From contig OZ025218.1 of NCBI GenBank assembly GCA_964019055.1, forward strand, positions 9,244,170-9,308,169: a DNA stretch of 64,000 bases, written 5' to 3'. The DNA is from Anthopleura xanthogrammica (taxonomy: Eukaryota; Cnidaria; Anthozoa; Actiniaria; Actiniidae). Position numbers and translations under genes: made by a program. Shown in pieces: positions 10,682 to 20,664 of the stretch. Within the stretch, counting starts at the first letter, position 1. Each line of letters opens with the position of its first letter. The notes beneath the pieces are model-generated. The model did not search any database, was not told where the DNA came from, and saw only the letters and a list, made by a program, of their open reading frames with translations.

Positions 10682-12880
10682 ATAATAATAATATTTTGCT
10701 AAATTCAATATGACAGCGATGACGTAGTTTCCACGCGCGAAAGATGACTTGAGTGGAATGCTCAGTGTAATACTCTGCGATAACAGTCTCACCTTTCCCA
10801 ACTTGGATGCCATAAACCTCCACCCTCATGCAAGGTTTTCCAATCCATTCTATAGGATAAAAACGAACAAACCTTGTTCGGATTGGTTTGCTCAGGACTC
10901 GTTTCTCAATGGATAAACTGTCGTTGTTACCCTTTAAAATCTATCAAACATCCAAATATTAGAAAGGCTTTGAAGGTTAACGTCGGTTAAAAACCTATTA
11001 GCTCGTCGAGTTGATTATTATCCACAGATCTGATGTGGATGGATCAAATGTTTATCACATCTTATTGTGCAGATTTTGATCTCTCAAAGTGTGTCTGCTT
11101 TTTGTTATTTATCACTCCATTATTTTCCTATCGAATTTCAAAGGTAAATTTATATATTTTACATAGAGTCAACCTTACCTGGTTACAGTTTTCCCCCTCC
11201 TGGTAATATTCCCATTCCTTGCCATCCTTGGAATACCGCAGTTTGTATACTTTAACAAACCGATCCGCCCCAGTATTCCCTATGCCTTGGGTAGCCACCT
11301 CAGTGACATCATACATAGTACCCAGGTCGATCTGGAGATATGGGTCCTCTGACGTCATTTTTGGGCACCATGCTCCTCTCCTGTAATTCAGTCGCGCGTA
11401 GTATGGTGCAGAATCTTCTGCTGTAGAAGAAGCTGTGATGGAATCGTCGGGGATTTCTTTGTTTTCTAATCCAACGGCACATGCGGATGGACCTGTTAGA
11501 ATGTATCATAATATTTAATAATAATTTAGTATTTATAAATAATTTTCAAAAGACTTGGTTCATGAAAATACCATTTTGGGATTCGTAAAATACCGCTGCA
11601 TATTTGGTTGCAGACTCATCTACTCAGGATTACATATGATTTAGCGTTAAAATATTCACAAATACCAACGGTAAAGTAAACAATCCACAACTTTAACAAT
11701 ACAAACACTTTGACATTCTGTGGACTTTCACTGGAACACGTGAATATTATCCACAAAATCGAGGCTACTCGGGAAAAATAGGTGGACGTACTGTTCATAA
11801 ACATTGCCATTGTGATGTTAGTGTGCCAACCATTTTAGCAATAGATTTTGTCACTTTGCTTTGTTGGATTGCATTAGATTTCTGGTTGGCAATTTAAATT
11901 ACAATCAACCAAGACAAATTTCTCCATCGTATACCCACCCACCTATAGAGAATGGACTACTTCGACGATACGGCGGCCATTTTGGTAGGGGGCAAATATA
12001 CAAATCTTTGTTACACTTATGGCGTCAATCAAAATTAATGTTTCACCCCTAGACAACTTGACAAGAGATGAATTAAGAAGATGGACATGAAAGAAAGACA
12101 AATAAACGAAACTCTCTATTTTATCTGACATTTTTGTTTTCTTTTGCCCCCTGGACGCCCCATAATGCATTGCGATTCAAGATGTGAAAATAATGACTGA
12201 TACTATATACAAAAAGGAACTTCTTGTCACTTAACCAGCATGATAGGGCCAGAGAAACCCAGGATTTGTTTTTTTCTTCATCAGATCCTACGTATACCCC
12301 CGGCATCTCGTAAAGAGTTATTTTCAATAGTTCAGATTCAAGATGGCCGCCGCATCGTCGAAGTAGTCCATTCGAAACTGCATTATTAGTTGTCAGTAGG
12401 AAAGGCGGATATTTCCGCCTGGTGAGTTTCCAATTCGAAGTGCAAATTGATGTGTCGTTCTAGGGGCGGATTCGGATTATAGAGGATCGGGGTCATTTTA
12501 ATCCTTCTCTATATCAGGAAGCTTCACTTAAGAACATCCATTCTTGCATAATAAACAATTATTGGGCCAGATTGGAAGAAAGACAAAGTCTTTATCTGTA
12601 TAATAACCCTAATAAAGATTGATTGATTGATTGGATGAGGTTGAGCATGATATCGTAAATTATCAAGACCAATGCCCTGTTATCTGCCGAAGCTGAGGTA
12701 AAACCTACAGTAATACATTTATGTCGAGTTCACACGATATCAGGGATTGGCTGAGGGCTCTCGACCAATCAGAATTGAGATAGTAAGCAAAATGTATAAT
12801 ATTAGTACTTACGTACCTGGTAAACATGAAAACGAAGTGAGACGGTGAAGCTTGATTTCTCGTCCTTTTTGGTTCGGCAT
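5487..12880 (-). CDS. Gene A: F5/8C - PLAT - START domain protein (10 coding exons, 555 aa)
   Basis: Coding exons in transcript order: 12880-12817, 11492-11179, 10931-10793, 9941-9739, 9538-9319, 8764-8568, 8136-8100, 7706-7604, 7271-7119, 5724-5487. They sum to 1668 nt, 555 codons plus TAA, and all junctions are GT-AG with matching phase. The product has a discoidin (F5/8C) domain at about aa 25-172, a PLAT/LH2 domain at about 174-305 and a START domain at about 315-545. F5/8C and PLAT usually bind membrane lipid or carbohydrate; START carries one lipid in a hydrophobic tunnel. No signal peptide or membrane segment is visible, so a cytosolic membrane-associated role is inferred. Start: the ATG at 12880 follows a plausible acceptor (ttacAAG), so a 5' UTR exon may lie upstream. 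The domain order was read from the sequence; the function is inference. It is paralogous to genes B and C. Confidence 0.87.
5804..5826. repeat. Poly-G run
   Basis: An interrupted G run (ggggggg t ggggggggggggg) in the last intron-free flank upstream, on the genomic plus strand, of a MITE-C copy. It may form a G-quadruplex and is prone to length error in assembly. Confidence 0.8.
5840..6153. mobile_element. MITE-C copy with internal insertion
   Basis: Ends tagaccccttgcagcacgtc and gtcacgtgaaaggggtcta are complementary outside a central insert. It carries the family signature gaggacaaaataataggttc ... attctcaggagattgaaatt on the left and tttttgtcctccaaaatgag on the right. It is longer than other copies (about 115-135 bp) because of extra sequence in 5935-6090. 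It lies in the last intron of gene A. Confidence 0.75.
7335..7412. repeat. (GGAA)n then (GGAAA)n microsatellite
   Basis: About ten ggaa units change to about eight aggaa/ggaaa units. It lies in the intron of gene A between the 103-nt exon and the penultimate exon. Confidence 0.95.
7950..8048. repeat. (CT)n microsatellite
   Basis: About 40 uninterrupted CT units after a short impure start. It lies in the intron between the 37-nt and 103-nt START exons of gene A and makes up much of that intron. Confidence 0.95.
9236..9308. repeat. (ATT)n microsatellite at a splice donor
   Basis: About 24 uninterrupted ATT units, read AAT on the coding strand. It starts about 10 nt into the intron after the PLAT exon donor at 9319. 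Confidence 0.95.
9319..9941 (-). CDS. Gene A PLAT/LH2 domain exons
   Basis: Exons 9941-9739 and 9538-9319. The first encodes [13 protein letters not shown] and [15 protein letters not shown], the usual PLAT opening (..V.I.L.GE.G.T..R.L), then [16 protein letters not shown]. The second has [11 protein letters not shown], a charged Ser/Asp-rich insert ([16 protein letters not shown]), then [20 protein letters not shown] followed by KQWLV, the classic C-terminal PLAT strands (W-x-L-D-E-I-x-V ... F.C..WL). PLAT domains form a beta sandwich used for membrane or partner binding, as in lipoxygenases and polycystins. Gene B and gene C have acidic low-complexity exons at this place instead. A (AAT)n array lies just upstream of the first acceptor, and an (ATT)n array begins about 10 nt after the second donor. 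Confidence 0.85.
9571..9656. mobile_element. MITE-B half copy
   Basis: Matches one arm of MITE-B: tagtccc, ggtagccgtgcatttgcatc, gaagcgag, gagcttgcaatgatagagac. The second arm is missing. It sits in the intron between the two PLAT exons of gene A. Confidence 0.7.
9691..9720. repeat. Poly-C / poly-A run beside splice donor
   Basis: About 19 C followed by 9 A. On the coding strand it is T then G runs and lies about 20 nt after the PLAT exon donor at 9739. Confidence 0.9.
9976..10038. repeat. (AAT)n microsatellite
   Basis: About 20 AAT units about 35 nt upstream of the first PLAT exon acceptor of gene A. Confidence 0.95.
10570..10694. repeat. Impure (AAT/AGT)n microsatellite
   Basis: Mostly aataat with scattered agt and aac units over about 125 bp, in the intron right after the second discoidin exon of gene A (exon ends at 10793). 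Confidence 0.9.
10793..11492 (-). CDS. Gene A F5/8 type C (discoidin) domain exons
   Basis: Two exons (11492-11179 and 10931-10793, phase 0 between them). Recognisable F5/8C landmarks in order: an opening Cys followed by [10 protein letters not shown], then [43 protein letters not shown], then in the second exon [12 protein letters not shown] and CMRVEVYG. These match the family pattern (G-L-E, ITASS, ARLN, DLG, VTGVATQG, Y.V.YS.DG..W, ARYVR..P..W, C.R.E.YG). The last usual Cys after VEVYG is absent and there is an extra Cys near the exon junction (GENCNQ), so the disulfide pattern may differ. Confidence 0.92.
11600..11830. repeat. Dispersed repeat, degenerate
   Basis: Begins gcagactcat.tactcagg and ends tgccattgtgatgttagtgtgccaac. 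Similar pieces are at 33391-33600, 6200-6300 and (inverted end) 42770-42810. Old interspersed element of unknown class, in the first coding intron of gene A. Confidence 0.4.
11951..12373. mobile_element. MITE-D, about 420 bp with 30-bp inverted ends
   Basis: Left end aatggactacttcgacgata then cggcggccat; right end atggccgccg then catcgtcgaagtagtccatt. The ends are nearly perfect complements. No other complete copy was seen in this window and no transposase is encoded. It lies in the first coding intron of gene A. Confidence 0.75.
12580..12640 (+). repeat. (GATT)n-tailed element, possible LINE/SINE 3' end
   Basis: The sequence aagacaaagtctttatctgt ... aataaagattgattgattgattgg ends in short GATT repeats, as retroposon tails often do. 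A reversed (CAAT)n end with catttatttgcat occurs near 19090-19125. The class is unknown. Confidence 0.4.
12817..12880 (-). CDS. Gene A first coding exon
   Basis: Encodes [11 protein letters not shown] and a further ten residues, ending CCAG before a GTACGTAAGT donor. Phase 1 joins it to the discoidin exon at 11492, completing a Gly codon. It is not hydrophobic, so no signal peptide is predicted. It has no similarity to the first exon of gene B (MGNSQGSYELSTTK). The start is the least certain part of the model, since an in-frame start further upstream through another exon cannot be excluded. Confidence 0.7.
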
Positions 12881-12999
12881 CTTGTAACTAAAATATATAG
12901 AAAGATAAAAACTGTTTAATAATAAAAATAATAACAATAATCATTATAATAATAACAACAACAATAACAATACTTCATTGGGAGTATCCTATAGAAAGA

Positions 13000-15900
13000 G
13001 TAGAGTGAGGTCTATATACCCGTGAAATAGATATTAGACTAATACACCTTAGTAGACCCTAATTCTATTGTTTTCTTTTGTGTCTATTTGACTATTACAC
13101 CTTAACAAGCAATTTTTATTTCACGGGTTTAATGCCTTCACTCTATCGATGCTCTTAATTACAGCTTAAGAATAGTAATATTCCGAGTATGAGTTAACCT
13201 AACCCAACCTAACTTACCTAGGTCCTTAACTTCGCAAAGCCAACACCCCCATGGTGCTCTAGCCTGTTGTGTTTGTAGCTAAAAAAATTATGAACCAAGC
13301 TTTCGAACCCTACAACTATACATCATTGTGAGCGAGCTTCATGTACTTGCTCGAGCGAGCTTCACGTACTTACTCGCTTCTCCGGCCGTTATAAATAGCT
13401 ATAGAGATGTTCCAATACTACTTACCGTGGGCTGTCGTACAAGGTAGCAATCACAAACGGAATGTTTGGCTAAGATAACTTATGCAAATCGAACTTTCAA
13501 AGAGTGTATAGTAAAGCGTTTTAAGCTCTTGCTTATCGCGTGTACACTGAATTGTTTGAATGACCTCAAGACGTGTTAAGCAAGTTTGAGTCTGATTTAC
13601 CTGTTTTTTACCTGTTTTCTGATACCCCTGATGAAAGTAAAACGATATTAATGATTGGCTATACGTCACTTCAACATCAGCAGGGTCAGACACTAATCCT
13701 GCCAAATCCTTTGGACCGGCTTTCACCAACGAGCAGAGATCCTTTTTCCCGCCCCTTGAGTTTTGTTTTTTTCTCGATCGTTAAAGGGAAATTCAACCGC
13801 TGCTCACTTCTGCGCCGGCGGTAATTGGCGGTCGTAGTGGTATTGCTAACACTTGACAGAAGTGGACTGCCAATCAAATGATTAGTGTACAGTAGTATTT
13901 TTGGTTTTCACAGCCGCCATCATGATTGAATTTAACAAACGGTTAAAGCAGATTTCGTATGACTGTGAAAAATCACTGAACAGCACGGTTAAAATGTCAC
14001 GCAAGACCTGATAAACCCTCATCGAAAACTAGCAAATGAAATGTAGGCCGGAGTCCCTCTCCAAATGTCGAGATTCAGCCATAACTTTGATCATGCATTG
14101 AACATCTAGTCTGGCACTCTATAGAGATGTAAAAGTCATCAAAGCTAAATACAATTTCTTAGAATGTTTTTGAAAAATCGTTGGTCCATGAAAATTAAGT
14201 TGCATAATTAGTGACTAACACTCATTATGCTTAATACTTTTCAATGAGCAAGTAAAATCACTCTATCGAATTTGCAGACAAATAAACTTCTATTGTAGTC
14301 GTTAGTCAGCCCTCTAGGGACGAATGCTCAACATTACCCTCATCAATAAAGGCTCCTGAAAGACTCTATCCTATATATAATAATAAAAAATCACGATAAT
14401 TTAAATTAGATTTTCGCTAAGTAGCAGGAAATCGAGCCGACAAAGTTAATCATTCATGTAGTAACATCTATTGGCAAATAGCATTAAGAAAGGTTTAGTT
14501 TCTTTACTATTATTGTTCAATTATCTGTGAAGCTCAGCCATGGATATCACAAGTACAGGTAATTCAATAAATAATGAAAACTATAACAAACAACACGTGA
14601 ATAGCTGATAAAATTTACATAAATGAAACGAGTTATTGAAGGAAACACGTTAGCTAAAAATTATTCAACCAGTAGTTTGTTTGCAATAAATTAACCAGAG
14701 TCTTGATATTCAATGTTTTAGTCCGATTTCTTACAACGAAACGTTGAAACAAAAACATTTTCGTCAGGTTTAATTTTTGGTTCAGTAAATTAAATTCAAA
14801 ACAAAAATATTAACAATATGCAAATATTTCCTAACGAGTCTTTAACGGTATAAGTCGCTTTTTACGCTTTCAGTTTCTGGTTTTCTTTCAAATATTTTCT
14901 TTCAAAAAGTCAATAAAGATTTCTGTCAATGTCAATCTATGCACTTGACATCACCCATCATCTGTTCTTCATGGTCTCAGTCAAGTATTAAAAGCTTGGG
15001 TTTACGATTACAATAGGCTATTAATTTGCTACACCATAAATATTGTTCAATCGAAATATCCCAAGGCTGTTTTGGCCGACACTTTCTAGACGGAAGCCCG
15101 AGTTCGTAATCTTTTCAGCCAATCTATAAAAGCAGTTTAGCTTGAATATTTTGTTTGTATACTTGACTAGGGACGCGATAGTTATTTTACAATGTAGATA
15201 ACCTCGGCGAAGAAGCTAGCTCTCGCTAGGAGTGAGCAGGACACTCCAAACGTTGGTCACGTTCCACACTTCAACGTCGTTCAATATCATACTAGCGTGA
15301 TATAGAAGATTTTAAGTCTGGTTTACCAAGACTTCAAAGAAACTGAGGAAAACACTATGTCTGAGTCACTGACAGAAACGACCTACGACATTACAACTGA
15401 ATGCATATTGTAGATCATCACTCAATGCAAAGTTGCCTTCATTGTGCAACATCGCTTGAGCAATGTTTATTAGTCGATGAGATTGAATTATAGTTCAAAA
15501 ACACGCACATAAAAGTAGCCTTTGCTGCAGAAAAGGATATCAGGAGTTTAAGGTTCTTTGCTTTAGCAAACCACATGTTTAATAGCGTAGTACAGAGACA
15601 AAATACATGTGTCATGTACAACTGAAAGGCGAGATTGTGATCACTCCTCCAAACAAACCATAACACGAGAATCTGGTTTCAAAATACGTGTCAAAGTCTT
15701 AAAATTATTTGATATTTGAATAGAAGATTGTTAAATGTTTAACTACTTACCTTTATGGGATTTCCACTTGGATTAAAGAAGACTTGCAGTAGGGACTAAG
15801 TGAGTAATATTGATACACGAAAAACCATCATTGCGTGACCAATTCATTCATTTGAAGTGGTTGTAGCAAAACTTTACAGTGTGGGGATGGGTCCGGGAAG

Positions 15901-16590
15901 GAGAGAGCGGTAGGGGAGGGGAAGGACGCGAATCACTCTCGTCAATATAAACTAACTTTATTTAGAAGGGGAAGGAGAAAGCTGGTAATTTCTTCTCGAA
16001 GGAGTAAGCAATGATAATGTTTATGACCTCTATTAGAGAGTTTATGGAAGTGTGCCTGGCATAAGGCCTAGCACATCAGGGAGTCTAGGTCCCCGCCAGC
16101 ATCGGATTTGTTTTTCTCGCAAAAAAATTAATAAGATTTTTAAAATACCAGCTAATTTAAGTACTGACATATGTGAGCCATCTGGAAATCACCGTTACAA
16201 TACATACATCCTCGTTAATTCTCGAAAATGATAGTTTAACTAAGACATGTAGCCTTTGGAAGCTCCTCGTTAAGCGCTCAAATAAGCCAGATGTCATAGT
16301 AAATAAACGCAAAAATTTGGCAAAAATAATAATCTCGTTTGAGACGAACGGCTTTGTCTGAGTCCGTTTGATTCTAAAATCAATATTTAAGATGTAAACT
16401 AACAATTCTGTTTGACCCATAGTAGAAGGCCATACATTACTCCAGTAATGTGCTAAAGGGTAGATGGAGGCAACTTTATTCCAAATTGAAACTTTTTAAA
16501 ACACAGCTGGGACGTTTGTAGCAAAGAGCGCGCGTTTTCACCGCAGGGCACATTTACATCTCAACTTGAACTCTGAATTTCAACCAGAAA
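13000..16590. other. Intergenic region between genes A and C, proximal part
   Basis: No exon with a recognisable domain was seen on either strand. It holds an inverted pair around 13010-13130 (cccgtgaaatagata and tttttatttcacggg), a direct repeat gagcgagcttcatgtactt at 13330-13375, and otherwise AT-rich unique DNA. The promoter and 5' UTR exon of gene A should lie here. Confidence 0.45.
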
Positions 16591-16591
16591 A

Positions 16592-16612
16592 CGGGGGGGG
16601 GGGGGGGGGGGG
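16592..16612. repeat. Poly-G run
   Basis: About 20 consecutive G, in intergenic DNA; a candidate G-quadruplex or replication-slippage site. Confidence 0.9.
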
Positions 16613-17074
16613 CGATACCATTTAAACTGATAAGTGCATTTTTGGGAGAGGGTTGGGGAGATTTGTACGGTTATTCAACCAAATAGGAAGAGACTTTTTG
16701 AAGAAATATCAGTCACAGTACAACCAAATATGAATACTATCTGAAGTATTTTGGGTGATGATTGAAATTATTCAAAATCAAAGGAGCGCTAGCACAACTG
16801 TCTACAGCTTTCTCCCTCCTTTTTCTCTTTCTCTGTTCTTTCAGTTTTTCTTACCTCCATTTTTTTCCTATTCTATTTCTTTCCGTTCTTTCTTTCTTCC
16901 TTTCTTTTCTCTTCCTTATTTGTTTCTGAACCCCATGCAGAAAGAGTACGAGAAAAAGTTGACCATTTTATTAAGAATTTCTTTAATGTTTACACCAACA
17001 TACTTCTTACAGTTTTCATAACTAAATTCAGTGTTATAAAGTTTATTATCTAAAATGTCCATTCTTCATAATGT

Positions 17075-17323
17075 TTCCATAGCCCAAAATGCCCTTTTCG
17101 AGAGAGGACTGGATTCTAACTCTAAACCTTACCCTCAACCTAACCAACCCTAGAATCGATTCCACTTAGTGATATGGCGAACACTTGTTTACACACAGGT
17201 AGCCCAAACTACCCTTTATCGAGAAAGGACTAGAATCGGTTCTAGGATTGATTAGGTTTAGGGTATAAAGGTTAAGGGATATATTCCAGTCCTCTCTCGA
17301 AAAGGGCATTTTGGGCGATGGAA
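17075..17323. mobile_element. MITE-E, inverted-repeat element
   Basis: Left end ttccatagcccaaaatgccc then ttttcgagagaggactgga; right end tccagtcctctctcgaaaag then ggcattttgggcgatggaa. A second, internal tagcccaaactaccctttat cgagaaaggact copy suggests a nested or duplicated arm. A short related piece (acaggtagcccaaactta) is at 26141-26160. Confidence 0.7.
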
Positions 17324-17773
17324 GCACGTGTTTACCCTAAAAATCTTAAGCTAAATACTTTGAGCTGAGCATGCGTAGTGTCGGGTTATCACGTGAGAGA
17401 TCATGTGATGGTTAGGCAAGTCACTGACCAATTATTTGTTCCAGTTGGTAAAATATCCATTTCATACGACTGGGAAGTTTTGTAAATTATATTCGTGGCA
17501 TCAGTTTTAATTTAATTTGTCGTGTATATTTGCCTAGAAAGCGAGGCTTTTAATGCGTTACGGGGCCCAAATGCGGCATCGTATTTTTTTGTTTATCCCA
17601 TGGGCTTTTGCTTTTAAATTTGCTGCCGGTGAAGCTAGTGCTGATTTGTCGTTGCTGTACTACAACTAAAAATTGATAATATATTCATCAATTATTATTA
17701 ATGGTGTTTAATATTTAGCTCAAGAAAGCTGGACAAATACTGTAGCTATCAAATTAACAATAGAGGATCTGCA

Positions 17774-17895
17774 AGATCACGTGACGGCAGTCATCTTGAA
17801 GGAAAAGAATTGTCTTACACTAGAAACAATTAAATTCTTAGGAAGGGGTTCTCTGTTGCTTTGTCATCCAACATGGCTGCCGTCACGTGATGGAG
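17774..17895. repeat. Short palindromic element with TCACGTGAC ends
   Basis: agatcacgtgacggcagtca near 17774 and catggctgccgtcacgtgat near 17873 are reverse complements. About 120 bp in total; non-coding. Confidence 0.6.
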
Positions 17896-18223
17896 TCTGA
17901 TAAAACTGGTCAATCAAGAATGACAAACTTTTATAAAAAAGTCCTGGTCGATAAACACGTTTAACAGGTTTAAACAGGTTTTTAAATTAAGTACTTAATA
18001 ATTATAACTACTAATGATTATAACTAACAATATTTAAAGTCCTATTACTGATAAATGAGCAACATATTACTCTTAATATTCGAAAATATTTGCATAGAAA
18101 ACATCTTAGCTTATTATATTCATGTCTGATATATCTCCTTAAAGTTAGTCCCAGGCTCCGAATATAAAAACCGGCCTCTAGCGATAGTTAGTGAAATAAG
18201 GGCCTGGAATAGGGTGCCCTAAA

Positions 18224-20664
18224 TTAGAGGTACACCACTTTTTGCTGGGCACCTTTTCGTTGCTTTTTATAATACTTGTTGAGACTGCGAAGCCATGACT
18301 TTGGGTGTCCAGCCAAGTAGGTGTTCTTTAGGGCCTTGTCCACTTCACCTTCAAGCTGACATAAGATGGTTATGTAGGTTGCTTGTTCTCCACTCTCTGA
18401 TGGACGAAGGATTATACCGCACGTATGGGTGATGAGCCTGGAAAATAAGACAGCAACTTGGCTGAGAAATGCGTTCTCTTACATTCCGCAGATTCAACAC
18501 ATATTTATAGTAGCTTTCGTATGACTGTGAAAAACGTATGACACGGACCGCGCCTTGCATTCGAGAGTTCACAGTCGGTTCCATGTCCGCACCGCGCAGA
18601 CCAACTAAGAAAATATTGAGAGCAATCAGAAAAACAAACCGAGGTCTACCGCTCTCTTAGCAGTAGTCTCACACTCTCGACTTCCATTGGCCGTTCAGAG
18701 GTTGAGGAAAAAACTGGGTCGAGTTGGCACTGCAGTGTGCATTGTGGGACTGTTTTAGTGGACTAAATAGACGCCATCTTGGAAAAACCTGGGTCGTGTT
18801 GGTATTTTAGTGCATTGTGGGGCTGTTTTAGGAGACGAAATAGACAAATGCCAAATCGATTCTAGATTTTTCCTCAACTTTGGAACGGCTGATAAAAACG
18901 GTGACTGAGACTAAGGGATGAACTTACTGCAGTTGTTTTTTATCCGACGTCTCAATTTCTTGACCTTCTTTGTCGACCATTTGTCTCTTCCAGGTCATGA
19001 CGTAGCTTGGTGGATCGTTCTCCTTGCGGTCCAGGGTCTCAAACGCCAGATCACGCTTCTTCACAGGACTGCAATGACAAACGTAAGATCAATCAATCAA
19101 TCATTTATTTGCATCATAAGAACTTAGTGTCAGATCTACTGGGGGTTTGGAGAGGCCCCCGTTACACGGACGCGTTTGTGTAAACGTTCTGTAATAATTT
19201 TCGACCCGGTTTCATGCTGATGAAATCGTGTTCAAATAAAACGAGGTCCGTGTAAACAGGACCTGAGACCCCTTCAATCGCCTAAATGACAACTATTAGA
19301 CCCCGTATTATACTCCTCCTTGTTTTTACGAGGGTAGCACTAAATAGACAGTGGCTAACAAACCTGTGGACCTCGTTCCAATTCCAATCTGGGGATCAAA
19401 ACAAATGAATTCCCTTCTCTTGAGGATTGATATATTTTCAGTGATGATATTTTTTATCGTTTTGACCCCCATGTTGGGATTTAATGCAAGGGGTCTATAC
19501 TCTATTTTCGGATTTCCTTTTGCTCAGGGTCACGTTAGTCTCAAATTTTGTTCCAGTGAAGGTCCTTGGAATTTCATAGTCTCTAGAATCTATCACCAGA
19601 AAATGTGCTTACCAGTAAATGAGTTTCGACTCCTTGCTATCCTTGAGTATCTTGATTTCTGAGAAAGTTTTGTCCCACTCTTCTCTGTATTTCCAGTCAG
19701 TGACGAATCGAACACCTGAAAGATGCACCAATAATATCATATATAACTTCTTTCAACTGCACATGTACTCGTACTGTCTGTGGTAAATATACCATTTAAA
19801 AAGACTTTGCAAGTCTAGGAGTTCATGCATTCAACACATTCATATACACCTCAGTAAATATTAGGATTTGATTTCAACGAAAAGAGGACATTCAGAGAAT
19901 CGTCCAAAACTTTTCGCGCTTATCTTTCTCATAAAATGCTTATCCAAATCTTTATTGAATCAGAGAATCGGGAGAAAATTCCCGCATTCAACGTGCCTAT
20001 GGAATGTTTCATGGGAAGAAAACTTACACGCATCATATGGGATCTCCACTTTAGGGATAATGACCTGTGAGAAAAAAAATACCTCATTAGCTGCATAATT
20101 TTGATTGATTGGACGGCTTGCTTATATAGTGCACATACATTGTGACTTGATTGACGTACAAAGTCAAGACTCCTCCCCGTTGGCTCAGTTGGTTGAGAAC
20201 CACTCTGTTGTGCGGGAGGTCGTGGGTTAAAATCCAAAGGACAGACCCACACTCGAAATCTTAAAATATCTGAGTAGAAGGTGCTACATTTTCTCTAAGA
20301 GTATCTGCAAATGGTTAGACCTTCGTCGTGGCTCGGATGACTATGTAAAATGTCGGTCCCATGTCTTTCAGAGGGCCACAAGTTTATCAGTTGCGACTAA
20401 CATGTGTAACCCTCTCTAAATACAGTTGATTAACATTTACATTTTAATTACAAAACTCTTTTCTATAGTGTTCTCGCTGACCTATATAATGACTTACCCT
20501 TCTAATAGTGCCCTCTTTCATCGGTTTCATCCATTCTTCATAATCACGTTTCTTCTTCGTGCTGGTCCACCAATCAGTCGGCTCTTTGTCCCAGTTGTGT
20601 AGTTTGCGAAAGATATCTTCAGGCGTCTCGGGAATTTCTTGTGAACCCTCGAAAGTAACTCCAC
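18224..20664 (-). CDS. Gene C START domain exons
   Basis: Exons 20664-20498, 20064-20028 (37 nt), 19715-19613 (103 nt), 19068-18928 and 18437-18224. Landmarks: DWWTSTKKKRDYEEWMKPM, VIIPKVEIPYDA, FVTDWKYREEWDKTF, VKKRDLAFETLDRKEN (retaining the RD of the family strand), SYVMTWKRQ, then GIILRPSESGEQATYITILC and NTYLAGHPKSWLRSLNKYY in the last exon. The last exon is read in a frame that lacks a Met and so is easily missed. Of the three paralogues this one keeps the START landmarks best. Confidence 0.88.

Noticed and set aside
10292..10829. Long minus-strand frames with poly-Tyr or poly-Leu
   Set aside because: Only the 5' part (to the donor at 10793) is the gene A discoidin exon; the rest is intron read through an (AAT)n array.
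20174..20235. tRNA gene
   Set aside because: Only box A and box B remain and a SINE body follows; no acceptor stem pairing seen.
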